Assembly: GCA_947570135.1 (NCBI GenBank)
Contig: CANOTP010000002.1
Span: 186,001 to 250,000 of the forward strand
Reading direction: 5' to 3'
Origin: an uncultured Candidatus Melainabacteria bacterium
GTDB taxonomy: Bacteria > Cyanobacteriota > Vampirovibrionia > Gastranaerophilales > Gastranaerophilaceae
Length of the DNA stretch: 64,000 nucleotides
The translations under genes and the position numbers were made by a program. Positions within the stretch are counted from its first letter, which is position 1. Each line of letters begins with the position of its first letter. Positions 46,095-54,167 of this stretch are shown here, piece by piece. A model generated the notes under the pieces. It was given only the letters and a program-made list of their open reading frames with translations, was not told the DNA's origin and did not search any database.

Positions 46095-46232
46095 TAAATA
46101 AAATTCTTACTCAAATTTTAAACCAAAAGCAACCGCGTAAAATAATACTCCGCTTAAATAACCGAAAATCAGTTATGGCGAAAATATGTCGACCATATAA
46201 TTAAGAAAAAATAACCCGTAAGGAGTAAAAAT

Positions 46233-46901
46233 ATGTTAAATTCTTCAATAAAACTTCTGCTTGTGGAAGATCATAAACTTATGCGTGTCGGATTAAAATC
46301 GTTATTTGATGAACTTGAAGGTTTAGAGGTTGCTTCAGAAGCCCAAAGCGGTAAAGATGCGATAGAAAAATTCAAGACAACCCATCCTGATGTAATTCTT
46401 ATGGATATCGGATTACCTGATATTTCAGGAATTGAGGCGACAAAAAAGATTCTTGAACTTAATACCAATGCGAAAATTATTATCTTAACTTCGCATATTT
46501 CGGAACAAGAGGTATTAGATTCATTGCAGTCAGGTGCTTGCGCCTATGTTATGAAAGATATTAATACAGATATCTTAAGAATGATTATACAGACGATAAA
46601 AGAAGGTGCCATGTGGATTGATCCGCTTGCGGTGCCGATTCTGCGTGATAAAAATTGCGGAATAGTTCCTCAGCGCCAGATGTCTAGGGCAATGTTTCGT
46701 GAACAGCATGCAAATCTGACACAAAGAGAATACGAGGTTCTAAAGCTTGTTGTTGACGGTAAATCCAACAACGAAATCGCGGAAGCTTTAACAATATCTT
46801 CACATACCGCAAAGGCTCATGTTTGTAACATTATACAAAAACTTGTGGTTGACGATAGAACCCAGGCTGCTGTGAAAGCTTTAAAAGAAGGTTTGGTATA
46901 A
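46233..46901 (+). CDS. NarL/LuxR-type response regulator
   Basis: The protein has 222 residues. The receiver domain (about 6-122) has the acidic pair Glu12-Asp13, the phosphoacceptor Asp58 (I-L-M-D-I-G), Thr86 and Lys108. The C-terminal LuxR helix-turn-helix (about 160-218) includes L-T-Q-R-E-Y-E-V-L, N-N-E-I-A-E-A-L and H-V-C-N-I-I-Q-K-L. It should be a phosphorylation-controlled transcription factor; no histidine kinase is adjacent. AAGGAG lies before the ATG and a TATAAT box at about 46196-46201. It sits between two broken prepilin copies, which suggests a rearranged locus. Confidence 0.93.
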   Translation: MLNSSIKLLLVEDHKLMRVGLKSLFDELEGLEVASEAQSGKDAIEKFKTTHPDVILMDIGLPDISGIEATKKILELNTNAKIIILTSHISEQEVLDSLQSGACAYVMKDINTDILRMIIQTIKEGAMWIDPLAVPILRDKNCGIVPQRQMSRAMFREQHANLTQREYEVLKLVVDGKSNNEIAEALTISSHTAKAHVCNIIQKLVVDDRTQAAVKALKEGLV

Positions 46902-46903
46902 TT

Positions 46904-47209
46904 TTATCTGCGCCTTATAAGACTTTAAATAACAAAAATAATGCCTATACTGACTATTTTGATAACGGACAATTTGTTTTGATGGATGGAACGAACATTT
47001 TGATGGAAAATTATGGTGGCAGATTATATGTTTCAGTTTATTTAAATGGCTACAAAACTAAACCTAACAGGTGGGGGTATGACTTATTTACTTTTGAATT
47101 TATTGACGGAGAGTTAAGAACAATGGGTAGTCACGGAACAACTCATTTTGCTAATTTAGAAAAATATTGTAGTTTAACTGATACAAGTATGGGTTGTGAA
47201 AAATGTTAA
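46904..47209 (+). pseudogene. C-terminal prepilin fragment
   Basis: The frame open from directly after the response regulator stop to 47209 encodes the last ~100 residues of a prepilin-type protein: D-N-G-Q-F-V-L-M-D-G-T-N, then L-N-G-Y-K-T-K-P-N-R-W-G-Y-D-L-F-T-F, then two closing cysteines. There is no prepilin leader. A TTG at 46979 could start a short protein, but the conserved part begins upstream of it, so this looks like the remainder of a lost gene. A strong terminator follows. Confidence 0.65.
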
Positions 47210-47211
47210 AT

Positions 47212-47247
47212 AAAAAAGGGCGGGGCATTTGCCCCGCCCTTTTTTTT
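47212..47247. terminator. Strong bidirectional terminator (nusA end)
   Basis: A 9-base-pair GC hairpin (47218-47226 with 47231-47239) is flanked by A6 on the left and T8 on the right. It can stop both the plus-strand prepilin fragment and the minus-strand rimP-nusA transcript. Confidence 0.9.
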
Positions 47248-47251
47248 GTTT

Positions 47252-48496
47252 CTAGCCTTCTTCTGATTCTTCAGAAACCTCGGTTTCTTCTTCAATATCA
47301 CTTTCGTCAACTGCCTGTTGATTCATTTCTTCTTCAATTTCTGCTTGTAATTCGTCTTCATCAACAACATCTTCAACGGAAGATTCAATTTCTTCTTCGT
47401 ATTCGTAGTTGTTAACGTTTTGAGTTTCAGCTTGTTCCATTTGTGAAACTGATTTAATATCAATTTTCCAGCCTGTTAGTTTGTGAGCAAGTCTTACGTT
47501 TTGACCTTCACGTCCGATAGCAAGGCTTAACTGATCATCAGGAACAACAACCATTGCTTCGTGTGCAAATTCATCATCTGCCATAATATCAACTGATACA
47601 ACCCTTGCAGGTGATAATGCGTTAACAATGTATTCAACAGGGTCTTCGGAGTATCTTACGATATCGATTTTTTCGTTTTTAAGTTCTGAAACGATTGTCT
47701 GGATTCTGCTTCCACGAGGTCCGATACAAGCTCCTACAGAATCTACTTCAGGGTCGTTTGACCATACAGCAATTTTTGTTCTGTAGCCAGCTTCACGTGA
47801 AATTGATTTGATTTCAACGATGTTATCTTCAATTTCTGGAACTTCAAGTTCAAAAAGTTCTCTTACGATTTCAGCGTGGCCGTGAGAAACAATTACTTGC
47901 GGAAGTCTTGTTGTTTCTTTAACGTTTAGAACAAATACTCTGATTCTGTTACCTGGTTTATAATATTCACCCGGAATTTGTTCTTTTCTTGGCATAATCG
48001 CGTCGGTTTTGCCAATATTAACAATAACGTTGCGTCTGTCGTCAACTTTTTGGATAATACCTGTGATAAGTGTTCCTTTTTTGTCAAGGAATTCGTTTAG
48101 AACAAGATTTCTTTCAGCCTCACGGATTCTTTGGGTAAGAACCTGGTTTGCTGCTTGAGCAGCGATTCTGCCGAATTGTTCAGGAGTTACTTCTAATTTA
48201 ACTTCGTCACCCAGTTCAACATCTTCATCAATTTCTTTTGCTTCTGCTAAAGAAATTTCGTTATCTTCGTCTTCAACCGATTCAACAACGGTTTTACCTT
48301 TGAAGATACCGATTTCGCCTGATTGTTCGTCCAAAAATGCTTCAACATTTTCGATTTCTTTTATTCTTAAGTGTTTTTTATAAGCCGCTACCATAGCATC
48401 ACATAAAGAAGATACAACAACTTCTTTAGAAATGCCTTTTTCTCTTTCCAGTTCTTCGAAAACTTCGTTTAAGTTTCCTGCTCCGATTTTAATCAT
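47252..48496 (-). CDS. nusA: Transcription termination/antitermination factor NusA
   Basis: The protein has 414 residues. The N-terminal domain binding RNA polymerase (1-125) is followed by an S1 domain (about 135-200; T-G-I-I-Q-K-V-D), and two KH domains (I-S-R-E-A-G-Y-R-T-K-I-A-V, C-I-G-P-R-G-S-R-I, A-I-G-R-E-G-Q-N-V-R-L-A). The C-terminal tail is a long acidic run. NusA stimulates pausing and hairpin-dependent termination. It follows rimP by 21 bases but is closed by a terminator, so the usual ylxR-infB-rbfA genes are not in this operon. A hairpin in the operon leader (49027-49056) could allow autoregulation. Confidence 0.95.
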   Translation of the reverse strand: MIKIGAGNLNEVFEELEREKGISKEVVVSSLCDAMVAAYKKHLRIKEIENVEAFLDEQSGEIGIFKGKTVVESVEDEDNEISLAEAKEIDEDVELGDEVKLEVTPEQFGRIAAQAANQVLTQRIREAERNLVLNEFLDKKGTLITGIIQKVDDRRNVIVNIGKTDAIMPRKEQIPGEYYKPGNRIRVFVLNVKETTRLPQVIVSHGHAEIVRELFELEVPEIEDNIVEIKSISREAGYRTKIAVWSNDPEVDSVGACIGPRGSRIQTIVSELKNEKIDIVRYSEDPVEYIVNALSPARVVSVDIMADDEFAHEAMVVVPDDQLSLAIGREGQNVRLAHKLTGWKIDIKSVSQMEQAETQNVNNYEYEEEIESSVEDVVDEDELQAEIEEEMNQQAVDESDIEEETEVSEESEEG

Positions 48497-48517
48497 TTTT
48501 TGTCCTTTCTTATGTTA

Positions 48518-49000
48518 TTAATCTATATATAATTTTGCTGATTGAATATTAGATTTCGGGATTTGGATTTCGGACCCGTCATCAAATCTGAAGAACGTTA
48601 ATCCTTCGTTGTAATCATAATCAATGATTTCACCTTTGAAGATTTTTTCGGTTTCGCCTAAAAGCGGTTCTTTTAGTTTAATACTGATTCTTCTGCCTTT
48701 GAAGATGATAAATTCTTTTTCTGACTTAAATTTACGTTCTAACCCCGGGGAAGATACCTCAAGGTAATACTTAACAGGAATAAGTTCATCTAAGAAGTCT
48801 TCCAGGCTTCTTGTAACTTTTTCGCAATCATCAAGAGTAACGTTGTGGTCTTTTGAGTATAAGAAGATTCTCAAAAACCAGCGGTGATTTTCTTTTGAAA
48901 AATCTATTTCAATGGGGATTAAGTTAAATCGCATGGCAGTGTTTTCGATTAATGGAGTAATCGCGTTTAACACTTCTAATCTATTAATATCTTGTTTCAT
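48518..49000 (-). CDS. rimP: Ribosome maturation factor RimP
   Basis: The protein has 160 residues and helps 30S subunit maturation. The N-terminal domain ends with D-D-C-E-K-V-T-R-S-L-E-D-F-L-D and the family motif Y-Y-L-E-V-S-S-P-G-L-E-R (about 78-89); the C-terminal SH3-like domain follows. The rimP-nusA order is widely conserved. The ATG has GGGAAAGGG upstream. The start is 27 bases downstream of a terminator-like hairpin, which lies between the operon promoter and the gene. Confidence 0.92.
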   Translation of the reverse strand: MKQDINRLEVLNAITPLIENTAMRFNLIPIEIDFSKENHRWFLRIFLYSKDHNVTLDDCEKVTRSLEDFLDELIPVKYYLEVSSPGLERKFKSEKEFIIFKGRRISIKLKEPLLGETEKIFKGEIIDYDYNEGLTFFRFDDGSEIQIPKSNIQSAKLYID

Positions 49001-49026
49001 TTGTGTAACCCTTTCCCTGATTAGTG

Positions 49027-49056
49027 AAAAAAAGAACGGGGTAACCGTTCTTTTTT
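49027..49056 (-). terminator. Terminator-like hairpin in the rimP-nusA leader
   Basis: GAACGG (49034-49039) and CCGTTC (49045-49050) form a stem with A/T extensions (A7 and T6). On the minus strand a run of T follows. It lies between the promoter at 49081-49109 and rimP, so it can end the upstream coiled-coil gene and may also attenuate the operon. Confidence 0.8.
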
Positions 49057-49080
49057 CTGTGCAATACTGATTGCTCTTTT

Positions 49081-49109
49081 ATTGTAATACATTAACCTCT
49101 AAATGTAAA
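49081..49109 (-). promoter_or_regulatory. Probable promoter of rimP-nusA
   Basis: On the minus strand TTTACA (49109-49104) and TACAAT (49086-49081) are 17 bases apart. Transcripts would start near 49074 and contain the hairpin at 49027-49056. Confidence 0.6.
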
Positions 49110-49136
49110 GTCTTTGTAAAGGTTTAGTTAAGATTC

Positions 49137-50795
49137 TTATTGTGCACCAAATTGAGTTTTTATATCATCAGGTAGTTCATCTGCAGAGATTAACTGACCG
49201 TTTTGTGAATAATATGTTTGACCTTCAAAATCAACTTTACTGTAGCTGTTTCCGTCAGCCCCTTTTGTTTGTGTTTGTTTACTCAGCTTGGTAAGGACGA
49301 CGTTATCATGTAATTCTGCTTTTTCACCTAAGCGTTTTTCATTTTTGCTGTTTGTTCTGTCCATTTTGTGAGAAAGCCATTTTTCTTTTAGATTCATACC
49401 GTCAGAAGTATCAATTTGTCCTTCTCGTTTTTCGTTTTTAGCTACATCGTTGTTTATATCTTCAGATAAATCATTATATTTTTCGGTTTCTTCTTTCTCA
49501 AGTTTGGTGAGTCGTTCTTTTTGCTTAGTAATTGCTTCGCCCAGTTCTTTAACATCTTGTTTATGTTCTTTTAATTTTTCAATATCACCTTCGGCTGATT
49601 CAAGTTTTTGTTTTGCTTCTTCAAGTTTTTTATCAGCTTCTTGCTTAGCTTCTTTAGCTTTTGTTTGTTTTTCTTTTGCTTTATCCAGTTCTTCTTGAGC
49701 TTTGTTCAAATCATCTTCAGCTTTTTGAAGTTCGCCTTTGGAATCATCAACTTTAGCTTTTGCTTCATTTTTAGCTGTTTCTGCGGCTTGTAATTTTTGT
49801 TCTGCTTCTTGAAGTTTAGCTTTTGCTGTTTCAACAGCTTGTTTTGCCTGTTGATATGCAGGATTTGGTTTTGTTCCGCCGTTTCCGTCAGGAATAGTTT
49901 CAGGTGTACTTGCAAGAGTTGATTCGGCACTGCTTAAGTTTTGCTGTGCTTGATTTACTCCGTCTTTTGCGGCTGTATGTTGTTCAACTGCTTTTCCGTA
50001 TTCGGCATTAGCATTTGTTAAGGCTTGTTGTTTACTGTCTCTGTTTTTGGTTTTAATATCAACAGCATTATCAGCATTTTTCAAATCTTGTCCTGCATCT
50101 TTAACACCTTTTTCGGCATCTTTAACATCTGCTTCCAGTTGTGTTTTATTTTGTTCGGCTTTTTGTGCGGCAGCTTCAAGGGTACCTGTTTGAGAATTCA
50201 AGCTGCTTAGTTGTCCTTCTGCTGAAGTTATTGCATTTCTTAATGATGCTGAATCGTTGCAGCTTTGCATTGAAGAAATTGCACTAGCGGCAGATGATGA
50301 GGTTACTGTTGAGGCAATAGACAGACTATTTCCATTTATAGCATCACCTAATTTGTCGCTTGCATTCTTATTTGCAGTACCTTTAATACCGTCGAAGACA
50401 CCCATTTTGTTAAGCATACCAAAGGTTCCGTTGACAAGTTGTCCTATCATTTGACCTTTTTGATATGCACCCATTTTGTTGGTTGCCTGGAATGATTGAG
50501 TTCCTTGTATTTCTCCAAGTCCTCCAAGACCGACACTCGGTGTAAATCCTCGAGAATTCAGGCTTTGACGTACACCTTGGTAGTTGTGTTTTCTTTGGTT
50601 AGGGTTTACCTGTACCCCTGGAACCCAATTAGATGAATGTTTTGAGTTAAGTTTAAAGATAGAAGAAGAGCCCGCACTGCTAAAGTTTGCCATATTTTTA
50701 GTGGCTTGTGCGGTCACACCTGTCTTACCCGTCTTGCTTGTACCGAAAGACGTGTTCATACCGGGTTTATTCAGTTTGTTTAAACTGATCGACAT
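49137..50795 (-). CDS. Long coiled-coil protein of unknown function
   Basis: The protein has 552 residues. The N-terminus (about 1-100) is Ser/Gly/Asn-rich and includes T-S-F-G-T. A Gly/Met-rich helix-prone stretch follows, and from about 190 to 440 there is a continuous Ala/Lys/Glu/Gln coiled coil of alternating charges, broken by a Pro/Gly loop near 295-312. The C-terminus (about 500-552) is globular with aromatic residues (F-E-G-Q-T-Y-Y-S-Q-N-G). There is no signal peptide or membrane helix. It is likely structural or a scaffold, possibly exported by an unknown route. A terminator-like hairpin lies about 80 bases downstream. Confidence 0.6.
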   Translation of the reverse strand: MSISLNKLNKPGMNTSFGTSKTGKTGVTAQATKNMANFSSAGSSSIFKLNSKHSSNWVPGVQVNPNQRKHNYQGVRQSLNSRGFTPSVGLGGLGEIQGTQSFQATNKMGAYQKGQMIGQLVNGTFGMLNKMGVFDGIKGTANKNASDKLGDAINGNSLSIASTVTSSSAASAISSMQSCNDSASLRNAITSAEGQLSSLNSQTGTLEAAAQKAEQNKTQLEADVKDAEKGVKDAGQDLKNADNAVDIKTKNRDSKQQALTNANAEYGKAVEQHTAAKDGVNQAQQNLSSAESTLASTPETIPDGNGGTKPNPAYQQAKQAVETAKAKLQEAEQKLQAAETAKNEAKAKVDDSKGELQKAEDDLNKAQEELDKAKEKQTKAKEAKQEADKKLEEAKQKLESAEGDIEKLKEHKQDVKELGEAITKQKERLTKLEKEETEKYNDLSEDINNDVAKNEKREGQIDTSDGMNLKEKWLSHKMDRTNSKNEKRLGEKAELHDNVVLTKLSKQTQTKGADGNSYSKVDFEGQTYYSQNGQLISADELPDDIKTQFGAQ

Positions 50796-50906
50796 AGTTT
50801 TGCTCTCTTTTTATACTCTTAAATATATAAAAACATGCCAAAATGCGTGATTTCACATGCTTTTGGGTTTGTTACATTTGTTTACATGAATCTGAAAGTT
50901 TCATGT

Positions 50907-50935
50907 TTTGCAAAAACCAGTGTCCATGGTAAGAT
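50907..50935 (+). promoter_or_regulatory. Promoter of der, leaderless
   Basis: TTTGCA (50907-50912) and TAAGAT (50930-50935) are 17 bases apart. The ATG at 50942 follows the -10 box after 6 bases. Confidence 0.55.
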
Positions 50936-50941
50936 GAACTT

Positions 50942-52261
50942 ATGAAAAGAAAACCGATTGTAGCAATAGTAGGAAGACCAAATGTAGGTAAATCAACTTT
51001 TGTAAATCGTCTTGTAGGTGCAAGACACTCAATTGTTGATGATTTACCCGGGGTTACGCGTGACAGAATTTATTTTGATGTTGAGTGGCAGAATAAAGCT
51101 TTCACTGTTATTGATACAGGCGGTATAATCCCTGGGGATGAAGATGATATTATGGTTTCGATTTTTGACCAGGCAAAGTTAGCTTGTGAAGAAGCCGAAA
51201 GAATTATTTTTCTTGTCGACGGGAAAGAAGGTGTTAACCCTGTTGATTATGATATTGCAAACATTTTGCGACAGTCGGGTAAACCTGTGTTTGTTGCAGT
51301 AAATAAATGTGACAACCCTGATTTGCTTATGATGACAAGTGATTTTTATTCACTTGCGTTAGGCGAACCTGTGGGAATCTCGGCTTTGCACGGTTCAGGC
51401 GGGGTTGGGGATTTGTTGGAGCTTGTAACGGAAGATTTTGAAATCTTAGACGAAGAGGAAGAAGACAAACGTATAAAAATTGCGATTGTCGGACGTCCGA
51501 ATGCGGGAAAATCTTCTATTGTTAATGCTTTGCTAAATGCTGACCGAGTCATTGTTTCTGATGTATCGGGAACAACAAGGGACAGTATTGACAGTTATGT
51601 TACATATAAAGATAAAGAATTTATTATAGTCGATACCGCAGGAATCCGTAAAAAATCAAAAGTTGATTACGGGGTGGAAAAATTTGCGGTTGACCGTGCG
51701 ATTCGTTCAATTAGAGAATGTGATGTTGCGCTTTTGGTAATTGATGCTAAAGAAGGAATTTCCGATCAGGACAAAAAGATTTCTTCAATTATTACAGAAG
51801 CAGGTAAAGGGTTAATTGTTGCAATTAACAAGTGGGATTTGGTTGAAGAAAAACAGGCAAATACTATTAACAAGTTTGAAAAAGAACTTGCCGTTGATAT
51901 TCCGTTTTTGAGCTTTGCTCCGAAAATTTTTATCAGTGCGGTTACAAAACAGCGTTTGAGCCAAATTTTTGATAAGAGTACGGAAGTATACGCTCAATGT
52001 ACAAAACGCGTTTCTACAGGGCTTTTGAATAAAGTTATAAATGAAGCTTACGCACTTAATCCGCCGACAAGCTTTAAGGGTAAAAGATTAAAGATTTACT
52101 ATGTAACTCAGGCTAAAACACAGCCTCCGACATTTATTCTGTTTGTTAATAACGAAGAGCTTCTAAAAGACAGTTACAAACGTTATTTAGAAAATAAACT
52201 TCGCGAAGCATTCGGATTTTTCGGAACCCCGATAAGAATTTCTGTTCGCGAACGGGGGTAA
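50942..52261 (+). CDS. der: Ribosome assembly GTPase Der (EngA)
   Basis: The protein has 439 residues with two GTPase domains in tandem, the mark of Der. Domain 1 has G-R-P-N-V-G-K-S-T (about 10-18), D-T-G-G and N-K-C-D; domain 2 has G-R-P-N-A-G-K-S-S (about 183-191), D-T-A-G and N-K-W-D. A C-terminal KH-like domain closes with P-T-F-I-L-F-V-N and F-G-F-F-G-T-P-I-R. It acts in 50S subunit assembly. There is no ribosome site; a -10 box directly precedes the start codon, so the mRNA should be leaderless. Confidence 0.96.
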   Translation: MKRKPIVAIVGRPNVGKSTFVNRLVGARHSIVDDLPGVTRDRIYFDVEWQNKAFTVIDTGGIIPGDEDDIMVSIFDQAKLACEEAERIIFLVDGKEGVNPVDYDIANILRQSGKPVFVAVNKCDNPDLLMMTSDFYSLALGEPVGISALHGSGGVGDLLELVTEDFEILDEEEEDKRIKIAIVGRPNAGKSSIVNALLNADRVIVSDVSGTTRDSIDSYVTYKDKEFIIVDTAGIRKKSKVDYGVEKFAVDRAIRSIRECDVALLVIDAKEGISDQDKKISSIITEAGKGLIVAINKWDLVEEKQANTINKFEKELAVDIPFLSFAPKIFISAVTKQRLSQIFDKSTEVYAQCTKRVSTGLLNKVINEAYALNPPTSFKGKRLKIYYVTQAKTQPPTFILFVNNEELLKDSYKRYLENKLREAFGFFGTPIRISVRERG

Positions 52262-52333
52262 ATGTATTTGTATCAGAGTAACGTTGCCGAGTTTGCGGTA
52301 ATCTGACATTTTAGCCGAAGAATTTGAATAAAT

Positions 52334-53194
52334 TTACCCCTCAAATTGAGAAAAATCAATAGAGAACATTTGTTTGCCTGATTTTATACAGGTTTCGCAA
52401 AAGCTTGTTTCAAGTGTGCTTTTTTTGTTGTAATCGACAAATGAGCTTCCGCAGCGTCCTCGGTAATCGTTTGCCAAAAACGGACAGGTATAAATCCCTG
52501 TTGCTGTAAGAATTCTTCCTGATTTACAGTCAAGTTTGTCACAGTTTTTTATATTTTCACCGTCGAATTCAACTGAAGAATCGTGCCAGGAGATGATTTG
52601 AAGGTTTGATGAGTCCAAATCAAGATTGTTTCTTTCAAAAACAGCCATAAATCCGCCTGTTAACTCTTCTTTTGAAAGATTATAGTAGTTTGTTACCGTG
52701 ATTATTGGGTTGAAGTTGTATTTAACAAGGTGTTTAAGCGCGAATAATCCGTGCCTGTATGCACCGCGGTATCTTATATCATCGTTTTTTACTTCGTCAT
52801 AATGGTCGATACTTAATTTAAAAATAATTTCGTTTGTTGATTCTTCTTCAACTTTTTTCAAAAATCTTGCTTTTTTTTCGTTAATAAATGAACCGTTTGT
52901 ACAGATACAAACATTTGTCCGTTTCAGGCAAAGTCGTAAAATTGAATTAAAATCAGGGTGAGTCATGGGTTCGGCACCTGTTAGGTAAATACATTGAATA
53001 TCTTCGCCCATGGTATCGTTCAGTGCTTGTTTGATAATATCAATATTGATAAAGTCTGAATTTTTCTTGTATTTTTGAAAATCGATATAACAGTGTTTAC
53101 AGTGTTGATTGCAGTTTTTTGCGGTCATTTCTATAAACAAATTATTTAAATTTTTCATATTAATAACTTCTGATTGGAATAGATTGCTTGTCAT
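52334..53194 (-). CDS. Radical SAM protein with C-terminal cysteines
   Basis: The protein has 286 residues. The radical SAM motif C-N-Q-H-C-K-H-C (about 28-35) would bind the [4Fe-4S] cluster that cleaves S-adenosylmethionine, followed by L-T-G-A-E-P-M-T (a variant of the G-G-E-P motif) and I-C-T-N-G-S. The C-terminus has further cysteines (C-D-K-L-D-C-K-S-G, C-P-F-L-A, C-G-S, C-E-T-C) that could ligate an auxiliary SPASM-like cluster. The ATG has AGAGGAG 11 bases upstream. It is divergent to the aldolase-like gene (106-base gap). Such enzymes modify peptides or small molecules; the substrate is unknown. Confidence 0.82.
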   Translation of the reverse strand: MTSNLFQSEVINMKNLNNLFIEMTAKNCNQHCKHCYIDFQKYKKNSDFINIDIIKQALNDTMGEDIQCIYLTGAEPMTHPDFNSILRLCLKRTNVCICTNGSFINEKKARFLKKVEEESTNEIIFKLSIDHYDEVKNDDIRYRGAYRHGLFALKHLVKYNFNPIITVTNYYNLSKEELTGGFMAVFERNNLDLDSSNLQIISWHDSSVEFDGENIKNCDKLDCKSGRILTATGIYTCPFLANDYRGRCGSSFVDYNKKSTLETSFCETCIKSGKQMFSIDFSQFEG

Positions 53195-53300
53195 AATTTA
53201 AAAACTCCTCTTTAGTCTAAAACCATGTTAAACATGAATAAATTAAAATAAATTATCCGACTCGGTTATCTGATTTTAATTATTATGATAAAATCAATTT

Positions 53301-54008
53301 ATGGTAAAGATTTTAGATTGTACAATACGCGACGGCGGGCATGTGACAAATTGGGAATTTGATAATGATTTTGTTATGAATTTGTTTGAGGCTGCCCAAA
53401 ATTTTTGTGTAACCTATCTTGAACTCGGCTATCGTAACCATATTGATAATGAAGGTAAAGGTCGCTTTTACAAATGCAGTTCTGAGTTTTTGGAAAAGTT
53501 TTATAACCAAAAAGGTGATTTACAATTAGGGGTTATGACTGATGCAAAGCGTTTTAGCCTTGATGATTTTGCGGGTGCGGATGCGGATTTTGTTGATTTT
53601 GTAAGGGTTGCGACACGTCCTGACAGAATCGGTGAAACGTTAGAAATTGCAGAAAGGTTAAAATCGCGCGGGTATAAGGTTTTTGTACAACTAATGGATA
53701 TTTCAAATGTTGATGCTGACGGGTATTTAAAACTTTTTGCCTGGGAAAATAAAGATATACTTGAGAGTTTGTATTTCGCGGACAGTTACGGCAAGCTGCA
53801 ATCGAATGATGTTGAACAGTATTATAATAAGTTAAAGATTTTAGGATATAAAAAAATAAGTTTTCATGCGCATAATAACATAGGAACTGCACTAAGTAAT
53901 ACATTAAAAGCAATAAACCTTGGGGCGTTTTCTGTTGATGTGTCTAAAAACGGAATGGGACGCAACGGCGGGAATTTAGATATTTCCGAGCTTAAAAAAG
54001 CTCTGTAA
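53301..54008 (+). CDS. Short DRE-TIM aldolase-like protein
   Basis: The protein has 235 residues and the fold of the HMGL/DRE-TIM metallolyases: D-C-T-I-R-D-G-G-H at the first strand (usual D-x-T-L-R-D-G), a central barrel, H-A-H-N-N (about 190-194) as metal ligands, and G-M-G-R-N-G-G-N at the end. It lacks the C-terminal regulatory or communication domain of isopropylmalate synthase and 4-hydroxy-2-oxovalerate aldolase. It probably carries out an aldol or retro-aldol reaction. It is divergent to the radical SAM gene. A TAAAAT box 6 bases before the ATG suggests a leaderless mRNA. Confidence 0.78.
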   Translation: MVKILDCTIRDGGHVTNWEFDNDFVMNLFEAAQNFCVTYLELGYRNHIDNEGKGRFYKCSSEFLEKFYNQKGDLQLGVMTDAKRFSLDDFAGADADFVDFVRVATRPDRIGETLEIAERLKSRGYKVFVQLMDISNVDADGYLKLFAWENKDILESLYFADSYGKLQSNDVEQYYNKLKILGYKKISFHAHNNIGTALSNTLKAINLGAFSVDVSKNGMGRNGGNLDISELKKAL

Positions 54009-54014
54009 TAAAGC

Positions 54015-54125
54015 TTTTCCTTTCTGTCAAGTCCGTAGAAATACTTAAATAAAACTGCGGACTGTTAAAGTGTTTGAAAAACCTTTATAATTAAAGGTGT
54101 TCAATACTGAAAACAGAAAGGAAAA
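54015..54125. ncRNA. Candidate structured RNA with three-way junction
   Basis: A perfect 13-base-pair stem P1 (54015-54027 with 54113-54125) encloses two hairpins. P2 is 54030-54038 with 54055-54063 (9 pairs including one G-U, 16-base loop). P3 is 54074-54078 with 54100-54104 plus 54081-54087 with 54092-54098 (12 pairs, TAAT loop, small internal bulge). The 3' strand of P1 contains AGAAAGG followed by an ATG directly joined to a TAA at 54129. No match to a known RNA class is recognised. An alternative is a small mobile element with 13-base terminal repeats. Confidence 0.5.
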
Positions 54126-54167
54126 ATTATGTAAAAGATTGATTTAAATTTAAAATAAAGGTAAAAT

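Noticed and set aside
46979-47209. 76-residue open frame as an independent gene
   Set aside because: Prepilin-like sequence begins upstream of its start codon and there is no leader or ribosome site, so it is treated as a fragment.
49450-50454. Several plus-strand frames opposite the coiled-coil gene
   Set aside because: They are antisense shadows of the Ala/Lys/Glu repeats and read as low-complexity Phe/Ser/Leu sequence.
54129-54134. ATG-TAA minimal frame after the structured element
   Set aside because: It is a start-stop pair and cannot be called a gene; mentioned only as a possible regulatory feature.
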